Under the pieces are notes generated by a model. The model was not told where the DNA came from. It searched no databases and was given only the letters and a program-made list of their open reading frames with translations. Shown here one piece after another: positions 43,378-51,522 of a stretch of 64,000 bases of DNA. This stretch comes from Burkholderiales bacterium 67-32 (GTDB taxonomy: Bacteria > Pseudomonadota > Gammaproteobacteria > Burkholderiales > Burkholderiaceae_B), in assembly GCA_001898625.1 (NCBI GenBank), contig MKUP01000012.1, positions 372,001 through 436,000 on the forward strand, read 5' to 3'. Position 1 is the first letter of the stretch. Each line of letters starts with the position of its first letter. The position numbers were made by a program, and so were the translations under genes.

Positions 43378-44616
43378 TCAGTCCAGGGTGAGCCGGCGGT
43401 AGTAGTTCGGCAGCGCGAACAGCCCGCCGTGTACCCGCGCGTTGTAGTACTCCAGATCGCCGATCCCGCGTTCCTCCAGGCGCGCGTGGATCGTTTCGCC
43501 CGGCACCGCGTCCGGGTCCAGGGCGTCCGATGCCACCGCCAGGCCCCAGTAGGTGCCGTACAGCGGGATGTGCGTGCCGTAGGGCCGCAGGTAGGCGAAC
43601 TGGCCGCGCAGCATGGCACAAAGTTCGCGCACCTGCTCCGGCTGATGGAAAGGCGAGCCCATGTGCAGCACCAGGGCTCCGCCCGGCGCCAGCACCTGCT
43701 TGCAGCGGCGGAAGAACCCGGGCGTGTAGAGCGGGCCCGCCGGCGTGTCCGGGTCGGTCAGGTCGAGCAGGATCAGGTCGTAGCGATCGGTCGTGCGAGC
43801 GAGGAAGTCCACGCCGTTCTCGACCAGCACCGTGGCGCGTGGATCGTCCAGGGCACCGCGATGGATCTTTTCCAGATACCGGCGCGCCACGTCGATGACC
43901 TCGCCGTCCAGGTCGACCAGCGTGGCCCGTTCGATGCCACGGTGCTTGAGCAATTCCTCCAGCGCGCCGCCGTCGCCGCCGCCGATGATCAGCGCGGACC
44001 GGGGCGCGGGATGGGCGGTGGCGGCGGGATGCACCAGGGCTTCGTGATAGAAGAATTCCTCGGCCTCGGAGGTCATGTAGCGGCCGTCCAGCCGCAGGGT
44101 GCGGCCCAGCGTCGCGGACTCCAGCAGTTCCAGCCTTTGGTAGGCGGTCTGCCGGTTGAGGAGGCGTCGCTCGAAACGAAAGCCGAAATACGCCTGGCCG
44201 GCGACGTCCTCGAACACCAGTTCGCCCACGTCCGCCGGACCGTCGACGTCGCCGCGGTTCAGGTGCTGGTGCTGCATGTCGCTCGGCCGGAAGGCTTCCA
44301 CCAGGGCCTTCGTGAGCGCCTCGGCCTTGTGTGAGTTGTCTTCCTGGAAATTGCAGACGTAGACGTCGAGCGTCACGCCGTTGCGTTCGGGCCAGGTGTG
44401 GACGGCCAGGTGGGATTCTGCCAGCAGCAGCATGCCCGTCACGCCGCCGGGCTGGCCTTGGAATTCAGGGAAGGTATGCCACTTCTCGTCGACCAGGGTG
44501 AGTCCGGCTTCGAGCGTGTGGCGGCGGCAAAGGTGCGCCAGAGTATCGGCGTCCGTCATCAGGACGGCATCGCAGGCGCAATGATAAAGATCTGCGGTAA
44601 GGTGCAGGCCTTGCAT
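43378..44616 (-). CDS. speDE: Fused S-adenosylmethionine decarboxylase / spermidine synthase
   Basis: A 412-residue bifunctional enzyme. Residues 1-~125 are prokaryotic AdoMet decarboxylase (SpeD): self-cleavage Glu67-Ser68 in AESHLAVHTWPE gives the pyruvoyl cofactor, with His73 and Cys88 as the processing and catalytic residues. Residues ~140-412 are an aminopropyltransferase (SpeE) with the IIGGGDGGALEE cofactor loop and DLTDPDTPAGPLYT active-site strand. Together they make decarboxylated AdoMet and transfer its aminopropyl group to putrescine. Start at 44616; the longer frame to 44907 is upstream leader. Such SpeD-SpeE fusions are known in some proteobacteria. Confidence 0.93.
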   Translation of the reverse strand: MQGLHLTADLYHCACDAVLMTDADTLAHLCRRHTLEAGLTLVDEKWHTFPEFQGQPGGVTGMLLLAESHLAVHTWPERNGVTLDVYVCNFQEDNSHKAEALTKALVEAFRPSDMQHQHLNRGDVDGPADVGELVFEDVAGQAYFGFRFERRLLNRQTAYQRLELLESATLGRTLRLDGRYMTSEAEEFFYHEALVHPAATAHPAPRSALIIGGGDGGALEELLKHRGIERATLVDLDGEVIDVARRYLEKIHRGALDDPRATVLVENGVDFLARTTDRYDLILLDLTDPDTPAGPLYTPGFFRRCKQVLAPGGALVLHMGSPFHQPEQVRELCAMLRGQFAYLRPYGTHIPLYGTYWGLAVASDALDPDAVPGETIHARLEERGIGDLEYYNARVHGGLFALPNYYRRLTLD

Positions 44617-44922
44617 GGTGTCGATGCTCCTTGGAAAAGAGTCTTGCGACCAAGGGGATGGGCACAACGAAAGCCCGGAAGACCAGAGGTTTCCGATTCG
44701 AGTGACAACGGCCCGTTCCTTGCGGAACGGCTGGGCAAAGTGGCCGAGTCTACCCCAACCCACGAGGATGCGCGAGACCAGGAGCCGCGAGGTCCATGCG
44801 TCGGCGTTCTTGCGCTTCGCCAGCCGCTGGCCACGCCGGGCCGCGGCGCAAAAACAAAACCCCTCGCCGGGGCGAGGGGTCGTCGGTGATGCATGCGCGG
44901 GGCGCAAGCCCCGAAGCGTTCG
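44617..44922 (-). other. Intergenic leader of speDE, no gene
   Basis: A 306-bp stretch upstream of speDE. It holds the terminator of the preceding Bug gene (44851-44880) and a leader hairpin CCGTTCC-TTGC-GGAACGG (44713-44730) flanked by GCC/GGC. I recognise no riboswitch class and no coding region. Confidence 0.6.
44851..44880 (-). terminator. Rho-independent terminator of Bug gene 8
   Basis: On the minus strand: stem CCCCTCG/CGAGGGG with a 6-nt GC loop, followed by TTTTGTTTTTG. Stem at 44860-44879, T-tract at 44850-44859. It ends the transcript of the Bug gene at 44923-45927. Confidence 0.8.
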
Positions 44923-45927
44923 TCAGCCGGCGGTGATGTTGTGCGACTTGATCACCTTTTCCCAGGTCGCGGTCTCGTCGGCCTGGAACTTGCGGAAGGC
45001 GTCCAGGCGCAGCGGCGACAGCTCCAGGCCCTGGGCCTTCAGCGTCTCTTGCGTGGCGGGCTCGCTCAGGACCTTGGTCACGTCGCGCGCCAGTTGGCCG
45101 GACACGTTGGCCGGGGTCGAGCTGGGCACGTACAGGCCGTACCAGGACACCACGTTCACGCCCTTCACGCCGGCTTCGGCCAGGGTGGGGATCTCGGGCA
45201 TGATGGGCGAGCGCTCGGAGCCGGTCAGGGCCAGCGCGCGCAGCTTGCCGGACTTGATCTGGGGCATCAGGGTCGGCAGCGCGCCGAAGATGACCTGGAT
45301 CTGGCCGCCCAGCGCGTCGTTCAGCGCCTGGGTCGTGCCCTTGTACGGAACGTGCAGCAGGTCGGCGCCGGTGGCGTCCTTGAACAGTTCGCCGGCCAGG
45401 TGCAGGCCGCTGCCCACGCCGGGCGAGCCGTAGGCCATGGTGCCGGGCTTGGACTTGGTCAGCGCGATCAGTTCCTGGATGTTCTTGGCGGGAACCGAGG
45501 GGAACACGGCGACCACGTTGGGCGCCTTGGCCATCATCGCGACCGCGGTGAAGTCCTTGTCGACGTTGTAGGGCAGGTTGGCCATCAGCGTCGGGTTGAT
45601 GGTCATGTTGCCGGCCGGCACGACCAGCAGCGTATGGCCGTCGCCGGCGGCGCGCTTGACCGCGTCGATGCCGATGTTGCCGTTGGCGCCGGGACGGTTG
45701 TCCACGACGGCGCTCTGGCCGTATTCATTCTGCAGGCCGGTGCCCAGCAGGCGGGCCAGCACGTCCACCGGACCGCCCGGCGGGAACGGGGCGATGATGC
45801 GGAACGGACCGTGCTTGAGCGAAGCCTTGGCGGCGGCGTCGTCGGCCGCGGGAGCCTGGGCGAAAGAAGCCGTGGCGACCGCGGCGAACAGCGCGCCGGC
45901 AACCAGGCGAGTGCTAAATTCAAACAT
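44923..45927 (-). CDS. Bug family periplasmic solute receptor 8
   Basis: A 334-residue receptor. The signal peptide ends ATASFAQ (23 residues), followed by an extra ~15-residue charged linker (APAADDAAAKASLKHG) before the first strand FRIIAPFPPGGPVDVLAR. Second loop AGDGHTLLV; VPYKGTTQAL. It is last in a leftward set with aspartate dehydrogenase, IclR, hydrolase and cupin, but separated from them by a 222-bp gap holding a repeat element. Has a clear terminator. Confidence 0.92.
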   Translation of the reverse strand: MFEFSTRLVAGALFAAVATASFAQAPAADDAAAKASLKHGPFRIIAPFPPGGPVDVLARLLGTGLQNEYGQSAVVDNRPGANGNIGIDAVKRAAGDGHTLLVVPAGNMTINPTLMANLPYNVDKDFTAVAMMAKAPNVVAVFPSVPAKNIQELIALTKSKPGTMAYGSPGVGSGLHLAGELFKDATGADLLHVPYKGTTQALNDALGGQIQVIFGALPTLMPQIKSGKLRALALTGSERSPIMPEIPTLAEAGVKGVNVVSWYGLYVPSSTPANVSGQLARDVTKVLSEPATQETLKAQGLELSPLRLDAFRKFQADETATWEKVIKSHNITAG

Positions 45928-46074
45928 GATTGACTACTACTCCAAGACGGAAAGTCTTCGCGCTTTTGGCGCGTGATGAACAGGACCACGGATAGCGCGG
46001 TCCCACGCTTGTCTCCTTCCTCCTAGTCCACCCATCGCCGTTGTCGGCGATTCCTCCGTCGGAATTCTTTTCTA

Positions 46075-46149
46075 CCCAGGGCACAGCGGATCCGGCTTTG
46101 CCGGTCCGCCAGCGCCGCCCCCTGGGGGGCGCGTCAGCGCGTAGGGGGG
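46075..46149 (+). repeat. 75-bp intergenic palindromic repeat, copy A
   Basis: Begins CCCAGGGCACAGCGGA and ends GCGCGTAGGGGGG. It contains an outer stem CCCAGGG/CCCTGGG and an inner hairpin GCGGA-CCGGC-TTT-GCCGG-TCCGC (46086-46109). It directly abuts the stop codon of the aspartate dehydrogenase gene, on its 3' side. Nearly identical to copy B at 48833. Confidence 0.8.
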
Positions 46150-46956
46150 TTATATGGCTACAGCATGGGCCTGATTGCCGATGGCGCGGACGACGCTATA
46201 GACAGTCAGGGCGGAAGTCTTGGGGTTGGCCGCGAGCGGCTTGCCCCGCATGGTGATCTCGAAGCTGCCGAAGGCGCCGCTGGCTTGCACGTGATGCACG
46301 TTTTCCTTGCTGGTGGGATCGGCGATCAGGCGCACCTGGGTGCGGTCCAGGCCGAGGCCGGCCAGCGACAGCGTGGCGGCGACGTTGGCGTTCTTCGGGA
46401 ACAGCCGCGCGGCTTCGCCGGCGGGGCCCTCGAAGATCACCGTGGGTTCGGTCAGCGCCTCGAGCTTGAACTGGCCGTCGGCTGGCGTGTCCTTCCAGGC
46501 CAGGGCCGGCTTGCGGCCGGTGTAGACCACCGAGTCCAGGCCGCCGATCTTGGCCGCGGCCAGCGCGTCGATGCCGCCGATGGCGCCGGACAGGAGTTGC
46601 ACCTGGGTCTTGCCGCGCTTGGCCGCTTCTTCCAGCTGGCGCGCCAGCTCGACGTCGGACAGCGCACCGATGGACACCACCACGCAGGGGATGCCTTGTT
46701 CGAGCGCGGGCAGCACGTGGGCGCGCAGCGCGCCGTGGCCGGCGCATTCGACCAGCAGGTCGGGGCGTTGGGCGACTTCGGCCAGGCCGGTCACGACCTG
46801 GGCCTTGGGAGCGATCGCGGCGACCTGCTCGCGGGCCTGGTCCAGCGTGTCGGCGGCGACGATGACACTGTCGATCGACACGTCGGGATCGTTCTTCAGC
46901 AGCGACAGGACGGAGAGGCCGATGGCCCCCGACCCGATCATCGTGATTCGTAGCAT
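46150..46956 (-). CDS. nadX: L-aspartate dehydrogenase, NadX type
   Basis: A 268-residue NAD(P)-dependent amino acid dehydrogenase. It has an N-terminal Rossmann motif GSGAIGLSVLSLL and the C-terminal family hallmark KNANVAATLSLAGLGLDRTQ, then HVQASGAFGSFEI and NPKTSALT. It converts aspartate to iminoaspartate/oxaloacetate; in other bacteria it feeds NAD synthesis or amine release in catabolism. Start ATG 46956 follows AGGAGCC; an in-frame ATG at 46989 would overlap the IclR stop. The IclR-hydrolase-cupin context suggests a catabolic role, releasing ammonia or reducing an imine. Confidence 0.88.
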   Translation of the reverse strand: MLRITMIGSGAIGLSVLSLLKNDPDVSIDSVIVAADTLDQAREQVAAIAPKAQVVTGLAEVAQRPDLLVECAGHGALRAHVLPALEQGIPCVVVSIGALSDVELARQLEEAAKRGKTQVQLLSGAIGGIDALAAAKIGGLDSVVYTGRKPALAWKDTPADGQFKLEALTEPTVIFEGPAGEAARLFPKNANVAATLSLAGLGLDRTQVRLIADPTSKENVHHVQASGAFGSFEITMRGKPLAANPKTSALTVYSVVRAIGNQAHAVAI

Positions 46957-46985
46957 GGTTGGCTCCTGGGCGATGCGTTGCCCGG

Positions 46986-47786
46986 TCAATGGGATGGTGA
47001 ATAGTTGAGCAGGCGCGACAGCTCGTCGGCGGTGCCGCGCACCCGGCCGATCAGCTCGGACACGCGCGATTGCTCGACGCGCGACGACGGCAGGGCGGCG
47101 CCCAATGCCGCGACCACGCGGCCGGTATGGTCGCGCACCGGCGTGGCGATGCTGGTGATGCTGGGCTCGTAGAAGCCGGCGCCCATGGCATAGCCGTTGG
47201 TCCGGTCCTGCGCCAGCAGCCCGTGTAGCGCCGTCAGCGTGGACGGCGTGCTGGGCGAATAGACTTCCAGTTCCTCGTCGGGATAGAGCTCGCCCATTTC
47301 CCGGCGGTCCAGGTCGGTCAGCATCACGCGGCCGAGCACGGTGGCGTGCGCGGGCAGGCGTGTGCCCAGGTTGACCGCGCTGGGGAACAACGTGGGGGCC
47401 GAGACCTTCGCGACGTAGACGATGGAGCGGCCGTCGCGCACCACCAGATTGCAGGAATAGCCGATCTCGTCGCGCAGGCGCTGCAGCAGCGGCGATCCGA
47501 GTTCGGTCAGTTCGAGCGAGGCCAGGTATTCGAAGCCCAGGCTCAGCACGGCCATGCCCAGGCGGTAGCTGCGGCCGCCCTCGGCGCGTTCGATGAAGCC
47601 CAGCGCTTCCAGCGTGGTCAGCAGCCGGAACACCGTCGAGCGGGGCAGCCCCATCTTGCGCGCGAACTCGGGCGCCGACAGCGTACGGTTCTGGCGGCTG
47701 AAGTGGCTGAGCAGCCGCAGGCCGCGTTCCAGGCCCGGGACGATGTAGCGTTCGGGGATGTCTTCGCTGATGGCGGCGTCGTTCAT
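46986..47786 (-). CDS. IclR-family transcriptional regulator
   Basis: A 266-residue IclR regulator: winged HTH in SAPEFARKMGLPRSTVFRLL (residues ~38-57), then GAF-like effector domain with YSCNLVVRDGRSIVYVAKV and PAHATVLGRVML. The start ATG 47786 is two bases from the hydrolase stop. It lies inside the operon cupin-hydrolase-IclR-nadX, which it probably autoregulates. Confidence 0.92.
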   Translation of the reverse strand: MNDAAISEDIPERYIVPGLERGLRLLSHFSRQNRTLSAPEFARKMGLPRSTVFRLLTTLEALGFIERAEGGRSYRLGMAVLSLGFEYLASLELTELGSPLLQRLRDEIGYSCNLVVRDGRSIVYVAKVSAPTLFPSAVNLGTRLPAHATVLGRVMLTDLDRREMGELYPDEELEVYSPSTPSTLTALHGLLAQDRTNGYAMGAGFYEPSITSIATPVRDHTGRVVAALGAALPSSRVEQSRVSELIGRVRGTADELSRLLNYSPSH

Positions 47787-47788
47787 GG

Positions 47789-48682
47789 TCAACGGGGCGT
47801 GGCGCCGGTGGTGGCCGCGGCGTGCGCGCCTTCCAGAATGGCCGCGACCGCTTCGGGCCGCTCGATGTGGCAGGCGTGGCCGGCCACGGAGATGGAACCG
47901 TAGGGCGCGCCGAACATCTCGGCGATGGCGCGGCAGTTGGCCGGGATCGTAACGGTGTCCTGGTCGCCGGAATGGACCTCGACCGGCACGGGCGCCGGCG
48001 CGTAGCCGGCCATGTCGGCGTTGCACAGCATCTCGATCGCCTGGCGATAGCCGGCGGTATCCAGACGCTCCATGTTCCAGCGCACCCAGGCCAGGGCCTC
48101 AGCGCTGGGTTCGGACGACAGCATCTTGGCGGGGCGCGTGCGCGCCATGCCGGCGATGCCGACCTGCTCCAGCGTGCGCAGCCGCTCGGCGCGCACCGCC
48201 TCCTGCCGCTCGGCCAGCGCCGGATTGCCGTAGCCGCGGGTGGGGCTCAGTAGCACCAGGCGCGCGACCCGCTGTTTGCCCAGGTCATGCGCATAGGCCG
48301 TGGCCATCAGCGTGCCGAGCGAATGGCCGACCAGCACGCAGCGTTCGATGCCCAGCGCATCGAGCATCTGGTGCAGCCGCTGTGCGTAGTCCCCGGCGCC
48401 CGGCGAGGCTGGCGCCAGCCGCGCCGAATTGCCGTAGCCCGGCGCGTCCCAGGCGATCACACGCGCACGCGGGGCAAGCTTCACGGCCGCATGCAGCCAC
48501 GAGCCCGCACCCGAGCCGATGCCATGCAACAGCACGATGGCCGTGCCGTCCGCGCCCGGCGTGCCCGCCTCGCGATAACACTGCACGCCCCCGGCCGTTT
48601 GCACCGACTTCTCGGCAAAACGGCTATTGAGCAACTCCAGCGTTTCCGGCGACGGTTCCGGCGCCAACGTATCGGTCTGCAT
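47789..48682 (-). CDS. Alpha/beta hydrolase (meta-cleavage-product-hydrolase-like)
   Basis: A 297-residue hydrolase: oxyanion loop LLHGIGSGAGSW, WDAPGYGNS, nucleophile elbow VGHSLGT, acid in HSGDQDTVTIP and His in GHACHIERP. The Gly-Ile-Gly-Ser-Gly loop and GNS motif resemble C-C bond hydrolases of ring-cleavage pathways and haloalkane/epoxide relatives. Start at ATG 48682. It is followed within two bases by iclR. Substrate not known. Confidence 0.83.
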   Translation of the reverse strand: MQTDTLAPEPSPETLELLNSRFAEKSVQTAGGVQCYREAGTPGADGTAIVLLHGIGSGAGSWLHAAVKLAPRARVIAWDAPGYGNSARLAPASPGAGDYAQRLHQMLDALGIERCVLVGHSLGTLMATAYAHDLGKQRVARLVLLSPTRGYGNPALAERQEAVRAERLRTLEQVGIAGMARTRPAKMLSSEPSAEALAWVRWNMERLDTAGYRQAIEMLCNADMAGYAPAPVPVEVHSGDQDTVTIPANCRAIAEMFGAPYGSISVAGHACHIERPEAVAAILEGAHAAATTGATPR

Positions 48683-48832
48683 CGTCCTGTAGTCCTTCTT
48701 GCGCTCGCGAACCCTTCGGCCACGAACGCGAAAGCGCGGCATTGTATCCGTGTGTCGTGCCACCCTGCGGGAGCACGTCCGCAGAAGGCAAAAAAGCGGC
48801 AAGCACGCCGCCCCTCGCCAGCCTGTTGTTAC

Positions 48833-48907
48833 CCCAGGGCACAGCGGATCCGGCTTTGCCGGTCCGCCAGTGCCGCCCCTGGGGGCGCGCGTAAGCGCGT
48901 AGGGGGG
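48833..48907 (+). repeat. 75-bp intergenic palindromic repeat, copy B
   Basis: Same sequence as copy A apart from a few substitutions and small indels in the GC-rich right half; the same outer and inner stems are kept. Lies between the cupin stop (6 bases away) and the hydrolase promoter region. As in copy A, it follows the 3' end of a minus-strand gene in the same orientation. Confidence 0.8.
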
Positions 48908-48913
48908 GACCTA

Positions 48914-49450
48914 TTACCTCTTGATCTTAGCCAGCGGGTGCTCGGGCGGGTAGGTCGGGGTGATGGGCTTCTTGGCGCCCAGCATCACACACATCAGGGC
49001 ATCTTCGTCGCCGACGTTGATTTCCTCGCGGTACACGCCCGGGGGCACCGACACCAGGTCGCGGTCGGTCAGGATGGTCTCGAAGCGCTCGCCGTCTTTT
49101 TCCAGGACCAGCTTGAGCTTGCCGCGGATGACGAAGAAGATTTCCTCGACGTCGGTATGCAGGTGCGGGGGGCCTTCGTGGCCGGCCGGGATCACCATGG
49201 TCGAGAACGTGAAGTGCTCGGAAGGCACGGTGTTCGAGTCGGCGGCGACGCCGGTGCCGCCCGTGCCGACGTAGCGCATTTGCGCGCGGCCGTACTTGGG
49301 ATCGAAGTCGGCCTGGAACTTCAGGGCGTCCCAGTCGTACTTGCGGGTCGAGAACCGCGCGACGCGCGAGTTCATCCAGGTCTCGAAGTCAGCGCCTTCG
49401 GGGCGGTCCCAGCTGCGGGCGACTTGCTGTTGTTCGGACATATCCGTCAT
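48914..49450 (-). CDS. Single-domain cupin protein
   Basis: A 178-residue cupin. The metal-binding segment GPPHLHTDVEEIFFVIRGKL gives two His and a Glu, and GV-Y-R-E-E-I-N in the second motif replaces the usual His with Tyr/Arg, so the metal site may be incomplete. The start at 49450 is chosen for AGGAG-TACACC; 49465 is in frame but has no ribosome site. It is probably first in a set with hydrolase, iclR and nadX, though the repeat element and a 150-bp gap could separate it. Function unknown; perhaps an isomerase or a ring-cleavage enzyme. Confidence 0.82.
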   Translation of the reverse strand: MTDMSEQQQVARSWDRPEGADFETWMNSRVARFSTRKYDWDALKFQADFDPKYGRAQMRYVGTGGTGVAADSNTVPSEHFTFSTMVIPAGHEGPPHLHTDVEEIFFVIRGKLKLVLEKDGERFETILTDRDLVSVPPGVYREEINVGDEDALMCVMLGAKKPITPTYPPEHPLAKIKR

Positions 49451-49825
49451 GGTGTACTCCTGCATGGGCGGCTAGGCGCCGCGAGAGCGGGTGAAGGCGG
49501 GCCCGGAAGGCGCCCGCCGTGGTGTGTTCGCTGTCACTGCTGCGCGTTTTATATTTAAAACGCGGATTTAATAGTGAAACAAGCCTAAATATACGCCCTA
49601 TTGGTGAAATCGTCACTAGGGTAAACACCAGGCCGCCATTACCGAGTACAATCGCAATCTGCGCCTGGCTCCAATCCGGGCGTGCATCCGGCCAGGCGCC
49701 GCGCGCCATGTCTTCCGGGCTCCACCCGGACAGCCGTTTTCCGGCCGGCCTACCCCCAGTTACCACATACGTCAGCCTCGATTGGAGTCACTCAGCTTGA
49801 GCGACGGGCCGTCGCTGGAGTTGTC
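49451..49825. other. Divergent AT-rich intergenic region (cupin / rhlE)
   Basis: 375 bp with no gene. The part from 49540 to 49625 is strikingly AT-rich for this genome and contains the perfect inverted repeat at 49543-49564 and a small GTGA/TCAC pair (49604-49616). It should hold the promoters of both the cupin operon and the helicase, whose start lies 200 bp beyond the AT-rich part. A long leader for the helicase is possible. Confidence 0.5.
49543..49564. promoter_or_regulatory. 22-bp perfect inverted repeat, operator candidate
   Basis: Arms CGCGTTTTA (49543-49551) and TAAAACGCG (49556-49564) around TATT. It lies 93 bp before the cupin start and overlaps an AT-rich -10-like region on the minus strand with a TTGTTT -35-like hexamer ~18 bp upstream. 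The IclR protein encoded in that operon is the obvious candidate ligand. Confidence 0.5.
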
Positions 49826-51310
49826 TTGATTACTTCCGATATTTCGTTTGCCGACCTTGGCCTGGCCGAGCCGCTGATGCGCGCCATCGCCGATGCCGGT
49901 TATACCCATCCCACCCCCATCCAGGCCCAGGCCATCCCCCAGGTGCTCAAGGGCGGCGACCTGCTGGCCGCCGCGCAGACGGGTACCGGCAAGACCGCCG
50001 GCTTCACGCTGCCCCTGCTGCACCTGCTGTCGTCCAACCGTCCCGCGCAGATGCGCCCGGGCCGGCCGCGCTGCCTGATCCTGACACCCACGCGCGAACT
50101 GACCGCGCAGGTCGAGGAGTCCGTACAGATCTACGGCAAGTACCTGCCGCTCAAGTCCATGGTGATGTTCGGCGGCGTCAACATCAATCCGCAGATCAGC
50201 GCGCTGAAGAAGCCGGTGGACATCCTGGTCGCCACCCCCGGCCGCCTGCTGGACCACGTGGGCCAGAAGACGCTGGACCTGTCCGGCGTCGAGATCCTGG
50301 TGCTGGACGAAGCCGACCGCATGCTGGACATGGGCTTCATCCGCGACATCCGCAAGATCCTCGCGCTGCTGCCGGCCAAGCGCCAGAACCTGCTGTTCTC
50401 GGCCACCTTCTCCGATGACATCCGGGCCCTGGCCAAGGGTGTGCTGAACGACCCGGGCGAGGTCTCGGTCGCGCGGCGCAACACCGCGTCCGAGCTGGTG
50501 CAGCAATCGGTGCTGCTGGTGCAGAAGGAACAGAAGCGCGACCTGCTCAGCCACCTGGTGCGCAGCAACGGCTGGAAGCAGGTGCTGGTGTTCACGCGCA
50601 CCAAGCACGGCGCCAACCGGCTGGCCGAGAAGCTGGTCAAGGACGGCGTTCCCGCCGCCGCCATCCACGGCAACAAGAGCCAGTCCGCCCGGACCAAGGC
50701 GCTGGCCGGATTCAAGGACGGCTCGGTGGAAGTGCTGGTGGCGACCGACATCGCGGCGCGCGGCCTGGACATCGACCAGTTGCCGCAGGTGGTGAATTTC
50801 GAACTGCCCAACGTGCCCGAGGACTACGTGCACCGCATCGGCCGGACCGGCCGCGCGGGCGCGACGGGCGCCGCGGTGTCGCTGGTCGACGGCGAGGAAG
50901 GCAAGCTGCTGGCCGACATCGAGAAGCTGATCAAGCGCAAGATCGACCGCGAGCCCCTGCCCGCCTTCACCGTGTCGGCGCCCGATCGCGACGAGCGGGC
51001 CGACCGCCCACCGCGTTCGCATGCGCCGCGTCAGGGCCAAGGACGCCAGGGCGCGCCGCGCGACGGCGGCCGGGGGCAGTCCGGGCATGGTTCGGGCGGC
51101 CGCCAGCCGTCCGGCGGCGGCCGTGGACAGGGCGCCGCGCGCGGGCAGGGCCCGGCCAGCCGGCCGGCCGCGTCTCCGTCCAGCCAGGCCCGTCCGGCCC
51201 AGCCGCGCCACGCCGCGCCGGCTTCCCAGGGCGCGGCTCGCCCCGCCGGCGAAGCCCGCAGCAGCGGCGCCCGCCGCCCCGCCCTCTTCACGCCCAAGAC
51301 GCAGGGCTGA
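49826..51310 (+). CDS. rhlE: DEAD-box ATP-dependent RNA helicase RhlE
   Basis: A 494-residue DEAD-box helicase. Motifs in order: Q-motif [19 protein letters not shown], Ia PTRELTAQ, Ib [26 protein letters not shown] and [12 protein letters not shown]. The C-terminal ~120 residues are a Gly/Arg/Gln/Pro/Ser-rich basic tail typical of RNA-binding extensions. RhlE remodels ribosome precursors and mRNA structures, often in the cold. I place the start at TTG 49826 because GGAG lies 6 bases upstream and the protein then begins [15 protein letters not shown]; the frame upstream to 49682 looks non-coding. Confidence 0.93.
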   Translation: MITSDISFADLGLAEPLMRAIADAGYTHPTPIQAQAIPQVLKGGDLLAAAQTGTGKTAGFTLPLLHLLSSNRPAQMRPGRPRCLILTPTRELTAQVEESVQIYGKYLPLKSMVMFGGVNINPQISALKKPVDILVATPGRLLDHVGQKTLDLSGVEILVLDEADRMLDMGFIRDIRKILALLPAKRQNLLFSATFSDDIRALAKGVLNDPGEVSVARRNTASELVQQSVLLVQKEQKRDLLSHLVRSNGWKQVLVFTRTKHGANRLAEKLVKDGVPAAAIHGNKSQSARTKALAGFKDGSVEVLVATDIAARGLDIDQLPQVVNFELPNVPEDYVHRIGRTGRAGATGAAVSLVDGEEGKLLADIEKLIKRKIDREPLPAFTVSAPDRDERADRPPRSHAPRQGQGRQGAPRDGGRGQSGHGSGGRQPSGGGRGQGAARGQGPASRPAASPSSQARPAQPRHAAPASQGAARPAGEARSSGARRPALFTPKTQG

Positions 51311-51414
51311 GTCCCCATCCCCGCCGGATCGCCTGCGCGGTCCGGCGGCGCGTGCCGTCGCTTCCCTCCCTTCGTTTTCAATCCGTTCGCGTCCCGCACC
51401 CGGTACTTTGCGCG

Positions 51415-51443
51415 TTGACGCCGGATAGCTACGCTCGTACACT
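51415..51443 (+). promoter_or_regulatory. Sigma-70 promoter of the monooxygenase gene
   Basis: TTGACG (51415-51420), a 17-base spacer and TACACT (51438-51443). The operator at 51446-51472 begins three bases after the -10 box and covers the predicted start of transcription. Confidence 0.7.
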
Positions 51444-51445
51444 AT

Positions 51446-51472
51446 TTGCGAAACTTAGTTTCGCAATGCGAA
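51446..51472 (+). promoter_or_regulatory. Operator, copy 1 of the pyridine-cluster regulon
   Basis: Palindrome TTGCGAAAC-TTA-GTTTCGCAA (51446-51466) extended by TGCGAA to 51472. It matches the operator at 57558-57584 in 26 of 27 positions when read on the strand of the operon that each one controls. It is placed over the transcription start, so repression is likely. The binder is probably the IclR at 57647. Confidence 0.8.
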
Positions 51473-51522
51473 CTTAACGTATCCGGCCATCACCTCATGT
51501 CCTACAGCGAGAGACAGCACGT

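Noticed and set aside
49772-51442. 556-codon open frame on the minus strand
   Set aside because: Complement of rhlE, whose DEAD-box motifs are all present; composition typical of an antisense shadow.
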